NCBI GenBank assembly: GCA_934255515.1
Contig: CAKQON010000023.1
Span: forward strand, 1-25,045
Direction: 5' to 3'
Origin: an uncultured Sutterella sp.
Lineage (GTDB): Bacteria; Pseudomonadota; Gammaproteobacteria; Burkholderiales; Burkholderiaceae_F
Length of the DNA stretch: 25,045 bases
In this document: positions 8,501 to 14,642 of the stretch, piece by piece
Layout of the letters: every line of letters begins with the position of its first letter
How positions within the stretch are numbered: position 1 is the first letter of the stretch
Notes under the pieces: generated by a model
What the model was told of the DNA's origin: nothing
Database searches by the model: none
What the model saw: only the letters and a program-made list of their open reading frames with translations
Program-made: the position numbers and the translations under genes

Positions 8501-10188
8501 TTCAGATCAAGATGGCGCAGGGCGCGAAGCCCGGCGAAGGCGGCCAGCTCCCGGGACACAAGGTCTCGAAGTACATCGGCATGCTGCGCCATTCGCTCCC
8601 GGGGATCGGACTCGTTTCGCCGCCGCCCCATCATGACGTCTACTCGATCGAGGATCTGGCGCAGCTCATCCTCGACCTCAAGTACGCGAACGTCAATGCG
8701 GGCGTGAGCGTGAAGCTCGTCTCCCAGGTCGGCATCGGCACCGTGGCCGCGGGCGTGGCGAAGTGCAAGGCCGACCACATTGTGGTGTCGGGCCACGACG
8801 GCGGCACGGGCGCAGCGCCCGCCACCTCCATCAAGCACGCGGGCAGCGCCTGGGAAATCGGGCTCGCCGACGTCGAGCAGACGCTCGTCATGAACGGGCT
8901 CCGCTCGCGCGTCCGCCTCCAGGTCGACGGTCAGATCAAGACGGGCCGCGACGTGGTGATCGGCGCCATTCTCGGCGCCGACGAATTCGGCTTCGGCACG
9001 TCGCCCCTCGTGGCGATGGGCTGCCTCATGATGCGCAAGTGCCAGAAGAACACGTGTCCCGCGGGCATCGCCACGCAGGATCCGGAACTTCGCCGGCAGT
9101 TCGTGGGGCTCCCGGAGCACGTGGAAAACTACTTCCGCTTCGTCGCCCGCGAAGTGCGCGAAATCATGGCAAGCCTCGGCGTCAGGCACTTCGACGAACT
9201 GATCGGCCATACCGAGCTTCTGAAGAAAGTTGACCACGCGCCTGGAACGAAGGGGAGCCTCCTCAATCTCGACCGCATTCTCCATCGTTCGGAAAATCCG
9301 TCGGGAGATCCGATCTTCTCCTGCGAACCGCAGGATCATGAGCTTGAGAAGGCTTTCGACATGCAGTACGTCGGGAAGCTTCGCGACGCTCTGAAGACGG
9401 GCAAGTCCTTTGTCGTGGACTCCCCGGTCGGGAATACCGACCGCGCCGTCGGCACGCTCCTTTCGGGCGTGGCGGCAGAAGCCGGCAGGGAAGCGCTCCC
9501 CGCAGATTTTGCGCTCTTCAGGCTTCACGGCATTGCCGGACAGAGCTTCGGCGCATTCCTCGGACAGGGCATTTCGCTTCGCCTCACGGGCGGCGCCAAC
9601 GACTATGTGGGCAAAGGCCTCTCGGGCGGCTCCATTGCGCTTAAGAAAAGCGACGCCTTTGACGGAAAACCCGAAGAGAACGTCATTGCCGGCAATGCCT
9701 GCCTCTACGGCGCCACTTCCGGCAAGGTCTTCATTTCGGGAGTCGCCGGCGAACGCTTCGCCGTGCGCAACTCCGGAGCGAGCGCTGTGGTCGAAGGCGT
9801 GGGCGACCACGGCTGCGAATACATGACGGGCGGCACGGTGGTCGTTCTCGGACCCACCGGGCGCAACTTCGCTGCCGGCATGTCGGGCGGCATGGCCTAT
9901 GTCTATGACCCGGAGAACGTGCTCGCCGGCCGCATGAGCAGCGGCAAATTCACGCTCTCGAAGGTGCTCCCGAAGTCCGAGCAGCCTGCGATTGAACCGA
10001 AGCACCTCGGGCTTTCGGACGAAGAAGTGCTCCGCGGACTGCTTGAAAGGCATCTCGCGCTCACGGGCAGTCCCGCTGCGCGCGCAATTCTCGACGACTG
10101 GGGCGAGGCGCTCGGCCGCTTCACCAAGGTTTTCCCGCTTGAGTACCGCAAGGCGCTCGCCGAACTTTCCCGGGATGAGGAGCACTGA
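5590..10188 (+). CDS. gltB: Glutamate synthase (NADPH) large (alpha) subunit
   Basis: 1,532-residue cytoplasmic subunit that releases ammonia from glutamine and adds it to 2-oxoglutarate to make two glutamates. A 16-residue propeptide precedes Cys17 in DACGVGF, the N-terminal nucleophile of the class II glutaminase domain after processing. Further motifs are HQRFSTNTFPQW and HNGEINTLRGN (glutaminase), then the central domain, then the FMN/synthase barrel with KPGEGGQLPGHKVS and SGHDGGTGAAP. Three Cys at 1145, 1151 and 1156 (GCLMMRKCQKNTC) bind the 3Fe-4S cluster. The C-terminal part carries the Gly-repeat beta-helix (GGSIAL, GGTVVVLG, GMSGGMAYV). Length and domain order match bacterial GltB. 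The start has AAGGA six bases upstream. gltD follows two bases after the stop, so they form an operon. The long structured leader suggests control at the RNA level, which is inference. Confidence 0.97.
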   Translation: MENTGGLYRSEYEHDACGVGFIAHIKGQKSHSIVSQALEVLKNLRHRGAVGADPLQGDGAGILIQIPDQLYRDDMMNQGVKLPPAGEYGVGMVFLPREEASRHACQEEIERAVRAEGQVILGWRDVPVDRDMPMSPVVREKEPVIRQIFIGHSPDVLVTDALERKLYIIRKRSSIAIANLRLRHCGEFYICSCSARTVVYKGQLLATQVGVYYRDLQDARCTSALAMIHQRFSTNTFPQWQLAHPFRMIAHNGEINTLRGNFNWIQAREKHISSPVLGSDLDKVWPLIFQGQSDSASFDNAFELLVMGGYPLAQAAMMLIPEAWEKNASMDPKLRALYEYNAALMEPWDGPAAVAFTNGRQVGAILDRNGLRPARYLTTKDDLVVMASESGAVQIEESRIRRRWRLEPGKILLIDMEQGRIIGNEELKTSLATQHPYQEWIDKIRIRIDDIHETPAPEKLALPQKSLMRVFGFSREDVERILKAMAREGQDPVMSMGNDAPLACLSERPQMLYDYFRQLFAQVTNPPIDPIREEMVTSLVSFIGPRPDLLNIMATNPPVRLEVEQPVLTEAQMERIRSISRYTDNKFHSRELDITYPLSWGPDGIEARLASIRAAAIDAVKGGINILILTDRKVNRDRVAIPALLATSAVHQCLVEHGLRTSTGLVVETGSARSVHDFAALGGYGAEAVHPYLALSVVKSLARTEEDRECFEENYIHAIDKGLYKIMARMGISTYMSYVGAQIFEAVGLKKTFVDKYFTNTPSPIEGLDLFDVAREAVEIHRRAFSTPIMMTPVLPAGGNYMFREDGESHLWTPEAIVHLQRAVRQKSWEEYEKYAETINNQTKMLLTIRGLFEFVPGKSVPLESVEKEELIIRRFSTAAMSMGAISTEAHVTMAVAMNRLGAMSNSGEGGEDVRRNGVIAKATTLKAVLGDDVVVDYPLKKGDSLRSRVRQVASGRFGVTTDYLANADLIQIKMAQGAKPGEGGQLPGHKVSKYIGMLRHSLPGIGLVSPPPHHDVYSIEDLAQLILDLKYANVNAGVSVKLVSQVGIGTVAAGVAKCKADHIVVSGHDGGTGAAPATSIKHAGSAWEIGLADVEQTLVMNGLRSRVRLQVDGQIKTGRDVVIGAILGADEFGFGTSPLVAMGCLMMRKCQKNTCPAGIATQDPELRRQFVGLPEHVENYFRFVAREVREIMASLGVRHFDELIGHTELLKKVDHAPGTKGSLLNLDRILHRSENPSGDPIFSCEPQDHELEKAFDMQYVGKLRDALKTGKSFVVDSPVGNTDRAVGTLLSGVAAEAGREALPADFALFRLHGIAGQSFGAFLGQGISLRLTGGANDYVGKGLSGGSIALKKSDAFDGKPEENVIAGNACLYGATSGKVFISGVAGERFAVRNSGASAVVEGVGDHGCEYMTGGTVVVLGPTGRNFAAGMSGGMAYVYDPENVLAGRMSSGKFTLSKVLPKSEQPAIEPKHLGLSDEEVLRGLLERHLALTGSPAARAILDDWGEALGRFTKVFPLEYRKALAELSRDEEH

Positions 10189-10190
10189 AA

Positions 10191-11681
10191 ATGGGACTCG
10201 ACAAAGGTTTTCTCAAGTACGAGCGCATTGAGCCGAAGCATGAACCCGCGGTGATCCGCATTCATCACTTCCGCGAATTCATTTCGACGCTCACCGACGA
10301 CGAGGCGCACGATCAGGCGGCTCGCTGCATGGACTGCGGCATTCCCTTCTGCTCGCACGGCTGTCCCCTTCACAACCAGATGCCGGACTTCCAGCAGTAC
10401 GTGACGGACGGGGACTATCAGAGCGCCTGGGAAGTGCTCTCCCAGACGAGCAGCTTCCCCGAAATCACCGGACGCATCTGCCCGGCGCTTTGCGAGGAGA
10501 GCTGCACGCTCGGCATTCACCGCGAGGCGGTCGGCATCAAGTCGATCGAGCGCAAGATTGCCGAATACGCCTTCGAGCACGGGCTCGTGCAGCCGGTGCT
10601 CCCCTTCGCGAAGACCGGCTGCCGGGTTGCCGTGGTGGGCTCCGGCCCCGCGGGCCTTGCCTGCGCCCAGGCGCTTGTGCGCGCGGGCCACGAGGTCACG
10701 GTCTACGAAAAGATGGACAAGGCGGGCGGGCTTCTGCGCTACGGCATTCCCGACTTCAAGCTCTCGAAGGAAGTGCTCGACGGACGGCTCGATCAGCTCG
10801 TGCGCGAAGGCGTGAAGTTCGTCCTCTCGACCCGCGTGAGCGCGGGGAGAAAGGATGAAGCGCTCGAAGCCGGCGTGCACGACGATTCCGTCGACACGAT
10901 TCCGATTGAGAAGCTCTCGGCGGCGAACGACGCCGTCGTCCTCGCGCTCGGCGCTGAGGTGCCCCGCGACCTGCCGCTTCCCGGCCGGAGCCTTAAGGGG
11001 ATCCACTTCGCGCTCGACTTCCTCATTGCGCAGAACCGGGTCAACGCCGGCGGCGTCCCCAATCCGATCGACGTGCGGGGAAAACGCGTCGTTGTCATCG
11101 GCGGCGGCGAAACGGCAAGCGACTGCATCGGCACGGCGAACCGTCTCGGAGCCAAATCCGTGACGCAGCTCGACTATCACGCCGAACTCCCCGAAAAGGC
11201 TGATCTCCTCAAGGAATGGCCCGACTGGCGGAAAATCAAGCGCACGTCCACCTCGCAGGAGGAAGGCTGCGTGAGGCTCTTCTCCACGAGCACCACGTCC
11301 TTCACGGGCGAGGACGCCGTGACGGGCGTGAAGACCGTTGAGGTCACCTGGGGTCCGGGACGAAAGATCACGCCGGTGGAAGGCACGGAAAAGGAAATTC
11401 CTGCGGACGTGGTGCTGATCGCCATGGGCTACGCCCATCCCTCCCATCGACTCGTCGAAGCGCTCGGTCTCGGCACCGACAAGCGCGGAAGCATCGAAGC
11501 CCCGGTTGAGGGACGAGGCGCCTGGCGCACGGCTTCTGAAGGCGTCTTCGCCGCGGGCGACGGCAGAAGCGGGCAGTCGCTCGTCGTCAACGCCGTGGCC
11601 GAAGGCCGCGAGTGCGCGCGGGCCGTTGACGCCTGGCTTAAGGAGCTGCGCGAGGAGCGCACCGCCCGCTCCTGGCGATGA
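10191..11681 (+). CDS. gltD: Glutamate synthase (NADPH) small (beta) subunit
   Basis: 496-residue FAD protein that takes electrons from NADPH and passes them through 4Fe-4S centres to GltB. The N-terminal Fe-S domain shows Cys46, 49, 54 and 58 (CMDCGIPFCSHGC) and Cys97, 101 and 105 (CPALCEESC). The FAD-binding Rossmann motif VAVVGSGPAGLACAQ begins near residue 146, with GGLLRYGIPDFKL after it; the NADPH-binding motif VVVIGGGETASDC lies near residue 302, and the C-terminal FAD contact GVFAAGDGRSGQSLVVNA near 460. A GAGGAG-like ribosome-binding site lies inside the end of gltB, and only two bases separate the genes, which indicates tight co-expression. A strong terminator follows. Related NADPH-dependent Fe-S flavoproteins exist, but the pairing with gltB decides the call. 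Confidence 0.96.
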   Translation: MGLDKGFLKYERIEPKHEPAVIRIHHFREFISTLTDDEAHDQAARCMDCGIPFCSHGCPLHNQMPDFQQYVTDGDYQSAWEVLSQTSSFPEITGRICPALCEESCTLGIHREAVGIKSIERKIAEYAFEHGLVQPVLPFAKTGCRVAVVGSGPAGLACAQALVRAGHEVTVYEKMDKAGGLLRYGIPDFKLSKEVLDGRLDQLVREGVKFVLSTRVSAGRKDEALEAGVHDDSVDTIPIEKLSAANDAVVLALGAEVPRDLPLPGRSLKGIHFALDFLIAQNRVNAGGVPNPIDVRGKRVVVIGGGETASDCIGTANRLGAKSVTQLDYHAELPEKADLLKEWPDWRKIKRTSTSQEEGCVRLFSTSTTSFTGEDAVTGVKTVEVTWGPGRKITPVEGTEKEIPADVVLIAMGYAHPSHRLVEALGLGTDKRGSIEAPVEGRGAWRTASEGVFAAGDGRSGQSLVVNAVAEGRECARAVDAWLKELREERTARSWR

Positions 11682-11711
11682 CGGGGGGCTGCTTCTTCTG
11701 AACTGAAGCAG

Positions 11712-11748
11712 AAAGGGCGCCGGATCCGCGAAAGGACCGGCGCCTTTT
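11712..11748 (+). terminator. Rho-independent terminator of gltBD
   Basis: GGCGCCGG (11716-11723) pairs with CCGGCGCC (11737-11744), flanked by AAAG on the left and TTTT (11745-11748) on the right, which extend the stem or supply the T tract. Confidence 0.85.
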
Positions 11749-12011
11749 CTTTCACCTCTAAAGCGCAGGAGCTTCTCCGCAATGCATTGATTTGGGGCAT
11801 GAGTGCAAGCCCTTCAATCCGCCCCCGATCCTCTTTGAAGCATCCATTCCGACCGGACCGTCGCTCCGCCTAAGAACTTTCAACGAGGATAGACCAGCCG
11901 CGGTCAAGGGAAAGTCTTCTTAAGGAGTCTTTTCCTCTGAAGCTGACGCGTCCGGCACGGTTTTTGCTTCTTTTCCTTTTCCCGTTCCAACACAACAAAG
12001 ACCAGACAACC
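11749..12011. other. Non-coding gap before the SLC13 carrier gene
   Basis: No gene, RNA gene or clear promoter pair was found. A loose, imperfect inverted repeat centred on CTTAAG lies at about 11908-11935. The only longer reading of the downstream gene would start from TTG at 11964, which is not favoured. Confidence 0.4.
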
Positions 12012-13568
12012 ATGACGAGTGCCGCCAATCTCTCCACAGATTCCCGTCCGCTCTCAACGGAAGCCAATTCCGCGAGGGCGCCTCTTGATGCCCGAAAGAC
12101 CGGGGAGCCGAAGCCAGGCTTCTTCAAGCGCTTCGGCCTCATCTTCGCCTTCATCGCGCTCGCGCTCATCTGCCTCGCGCCTGAGCAGCAGGGACTTACC
12201 GTTGCCGGACAGCGCATGATCGGCATCATGGTCTTCGCCGTGATCACCTGGTCGAGCACGGCCGTCTCCTTCCCGGTTTCGGGCGGCCTCATCATGGCGC
12301 TCATCGCCGTGCTGATCGGGCTCTCGCCCAAACCCGACGGAACGGGCATCATCGGCACCACGGCCGGCATGAAGACGGCGCTCACGGGCTTTTCGTCGCC
12401 TGCCTTCTGCTTGGTCGGCGCGGCGCTTTTTCTGGCCGCCGCCATGATGAGAACGGGGCTCGACAAGCGCATCGCGCTCCTTACGCTCTCCAAGATCGGC
12501 GCCACGCCCAACCGCGTCGTGATCGGCATCATCCTCTGCGGCTTCATCCTCTCCTTCTTCGTGCCCTCGACCACGGCACGCGTGGCGTGCCTGGTGCCGA
12601 TCGTGATCGGCATGATCCGGGCTTTCGGTCTCAAGATTAAATCCGCCTTCGGCGCGATGCTGATGATCACGGTCGCGCAGGTTGACTCCGTCTGGAATGT
12701 CGGCATCAAGACGGCTGCCGCGCAGAACATGGTCGCCGTCAACTTCATCCGCGACATTACCGGTCAGGAAATCTCGTGGCTCGACTGGTTCATCGCCGCG
12801 GCGCCATTTGCGGCGCTCATGTCGGTCGTTCTCTACTTCGTCGTGACGAAGCTTCTGGGCGGGAGCGTCGAACCCTTCCAGGGCGGCGAAGCCGCCGTCA
12901 GAAAGCAGCTCGCGGACCTCGGTCCCATGAGCGCCAATGAATGGAAGCTCACGATCGTCTCGCTCATTCTTCTTTTCCTCTGGGTCACCGAGAAGAAGCT
13001 CCATCCCTTTGATACGACGACCACCACCGTCTGCGCAATCGCCTTCCTCATGCTCCCCAGAGTGGGCGTCATGGACTGGAAGGGCACGGTCGAGCGCATC
13101 AACTGGGGCACGGTTCTCGTCTTCGGCGTCGGCATTTCGCTCGGCTCCGCGCTTCTTTCAACCAAGGCCGCTCAGTGGCTTGCCAACTGCATCGTCACGG
13201 GCTTCAGTCTCGCAGACGCCTCGACCTTCGCCGTGATCGCCATCATGGCGGCCTTCCTCATCATCGTTCACCTGGGGTTTGCTTCCGCGGCGGGGCTCGC
13301 ATCGGCCATCATTCCGATCATCATCGCGGTTCTGGGGGAACTTCAGGACCCGAACGTCAACATCCTCGGCATGACGATTATTCTGCAGTACGTGATCAGC
13401 TTCGGCTTCATCCTCCCGGTGAACGCGCCGCAGAACATGATCGCCTATTCGACGGGCGCGTTCGACGTGAAGACTTTTGCCTTTACGGGCATCATCCTCA
13501 CGGCTGCCGCCTATCTCCTTGTTCTGCTTCTTACCGCTACCTACTGGAGCTGGCTCGGTCTGGTGTAG
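12012..13568 (+). CDS. SLC13/DASS-family anion (di- or tricarboxylate) symporter
   Basis: 518-residue inner-membrane carrier of the divalent anion:sodium symporter family, which imports or exchanges dicarboxylates, tricarboxylates or sulfate. A soluble, Pro/Lys-rich N-terminus of about 35 residues precedes roughly a dozen membrane segments. The paired family motifs are visible: FFVPSTTARVACLVPIVIG in the first half (about residue 192), and LPVNAPQNMIAYSTGAF near the C-terminus, both resembling the SNT/SNA substrate-binding loops. The internal SSTAVSFPVSGGL also fits. ATG 12012 is chosen over an upstream in-frame TTG at 11964, although no clear ribosome-binding site is seen. It is monocistronic with its own terminator. 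Substrate is not determinable; a C4-dicarboxylate or citrate role would suit an anaerobic gut organism. Confidence 0.87.
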   Translation: MTSAANLSTDSRPLSTEANSARAPLDARKTGEPKPGFFKRFGLIFAFIALALICLAPEQQGLTVAGQRMIGIMVFAVITWSSTAVSFPVSGGLIMALIAVLIGLSPKPDGTGIIGTTAGMKTALTGFSSPAFCLVGAALFLAAAMMRTGLDKRIALLTLSKIGATPNRVVIGIILCGFILSFFVPSTTARVACLVPIVIGMIRAFGLKIKSAFGAMLMITVAQVDSVWNVGIKTAAAQNMVAVNFIRDITGQEISWLDWFIAAAPFAALMSVVLYFVVTKLLGGSVEPFQGGEAAVRKQLADLGPMSANEWKLTIVSLILLFLWVTEKKLHPFDTTTTTVCAIAFLMLPRVGVMDWKGTVERINWGTVLVFGVGISLGSALLSTKAAQWLANCIVTGFSLADASTFAVIAIMAAFLIIVHLGFASAAGLASAIIPIIIAVLGELQDPNVNILGMTIILQYVISFGFILPVNAPQNMIAYSTGAFDVKTFAFTGIILTAAAYLLVLLLTATYWSWLGLV

Positions 13569-13597
13569 ACGCAGGACTCAATGAAAAATCAAGGGAA

Positions 13598-13632
13598 CCC
13601 CGGTCAGCCTGAGCGCGGCCGGGGATCTTTTT
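13598..13632 (+). terminator. Rho-independent terminator of the SLC13 carrier gene
   Basis: CCCCGG (13598-13603) pairs with CCGGGG (13619-13624), followed by ATC and five T (13628-13632). It lies 30 bases after the stop codon. Confidence 0.78.
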
Positions 13633-13768
13633 GCCGCAATGCCCGGTCTGCCGGAGGGCGCCGGGAGCATTAAAGTAGTGGGTCCCAAAAAGGCGCAGTT
13701 TTCCCCGATGAAGGCGCTTCGCTTCCTTCCTTCCTTCCGACTGCACTCAAGTCTGCAGCTTCCGCACC

Positions 13769-14527
13769 ATGACATTCCTCACTTCCCGCCGCACGCTTCT
13801 CTGTCAGTCTGCGGCGCTCCTCGGCTTCGCATTTCTTCCTCAGGCCCATGCTGCGTCCCATGCCGCGGCTTCCTGGTCCGCTGAAGTCTTTGAACGCGCC
13901 CGCCCCATCGAGCGTGCTGTGCTTGATCATCCGTTTCTGAAGGCGCTTGCGGACGGCACCATCGAAAAGGACAAAATTCTCTGGTATCTCGCTCAGAATG
14001 CGGGCTACCTCAAAAATTATGCGGCGAGCCTCTCGCGCGCCTGCGCAAAGCTGGAGAACCCGGAAGACCGCTCGCTCGTCGCGCAATGGATCAGGGACAC
14101 GGCAGGCACCGAGACCTGGACGCAGGATCTTCTCAAAAAGTTCAGCGCCGGCCGCGACGCGGCTCCTTTCATGAGGCTTCGTCCGACGACGCTTTTTTAC
14201 GCCTCCTGGGAAGCAAAGGCTTCAGAGGAAGGCACCGCCGGCGAAGCCTGGGCGGCGCTTCTTCCCTGCTTCACGATGTATGAAGCCGCGGGCCGCTTCA
14301 TTGCGAAACGCATCAGGGAGGAGAATCCGTACCGGGAATGGCTTTCCGCCTATGGCGACCCGGCCTACTCGAAGACGGTCGAAAGCGCCGTCGCGCTCGC
14401 GGACCGGCTTGCCCGCGGGGAAACGCCGGAAGGTCGTGCGCGCATGACGGAAAACTACCTTACGTCCTGCCGCCTCGAATGGGCGCTCTGGGATGCGGCG
14501 GAGAAGCTAGAGGACTGGCCGGTTTAA
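13769..14527 (+). CDS. tenA: TenA-family protein (thiaminase II-like) with an apparent Tat/Sec signal peptide
   Basis: 252-residue TENA/THI-4 helical-bundle protein. TenA hydrolyses aminopyrimidines in thiamin salvage. Residues 36-250 align with the family: HPFLKAL, WYLAQNAGYLKNY, LLPCFTMYEAAG with the expected nucleophile Cys167 and Tyr171, NPYREWLSAYGD (Tyr195), and SCRLEWALW with the expected catalytic Glu237. The Asp of the usual LQDSYYL motif is Asn77 here. The first 35 residues look like an export signal: S-R-R-T-L-L at 6-11, a hydrophobic core ALLGFAFLP, and AHA-type cleavage sites near residue 28. Known TenA enzymes are cytoplasmic, so this is unusual. ATG 13769 has no clear ribosome-binding site, and the next in-frame ATG (residue 135) is far too late. 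The gene converges with the TorA-type operon. The family call is solid; activity and export are inference. Confidence 0.85.
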   Translation: MTFLTSRRTLLCQSAALLGFAFLPQAHAASHAAASWSAEVFERARPIERAVLDHPFLKALADGTIEKDKILWYLAQNAGYLKNYAASLSRACAKLENPEDRSLVAQWIRDTAGTETWTQDLLKKFSAGRDAAPFMRLRPTTLFYASWEAKASEEGTAGEAWAALLPCFTMYEAAGRFIAKRIREENPYREWLSAYGDPAYSKTVESAVALADRLARGETPEGRARMTENYLTSCRLEWALWDAAEKLEDWPV

Positions 14528-14570
14528 GCGCCGGCGATTGTTCGCGGGAAACCCGCGGCGGATCTGTCTT

Positions 14571-14613
14571 AAAAATAAAGAGCCCCGGCAGGCGCAGGGT
14601 CGTGCCGGGGCTC
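14571..14613 (-). terminator. Rho-independent terminator of the torA operon
   Basis: GAGCCCCGGCA (14580-14590) pairs with TGCCGGGGCTC (14603-14613), 11 bp with a 12-base loop, and on the minus strand is followed by TTTATTTTT (plus-strand 14571-14579). A separate hairpin, CGCGGG/CCCGCG at 14543-14557, lies nearer the convergent tenA stop but has no T tract. Confidence 0.85.
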
Positions 14614-14642
14614 AATGCATTTAATCATCTGCCGGGTCAGCC

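Noticed and set aside
5719..10185. A 1,488-residue open frame antisense to gltB
   Set aside because: It mirrors the intact gltB in a GC-rich genome with strong third-position bias, is rich in Arg, His, Glu and Ala, and shows no family motif. It is a shadow frame.
13722..13738. Short (CTTC)n repeat upstream of tenA, considered as a phase-variable tract
   Set aside because: Only about four units, outside the coding region, and not placed between promoter elements that I can identify.
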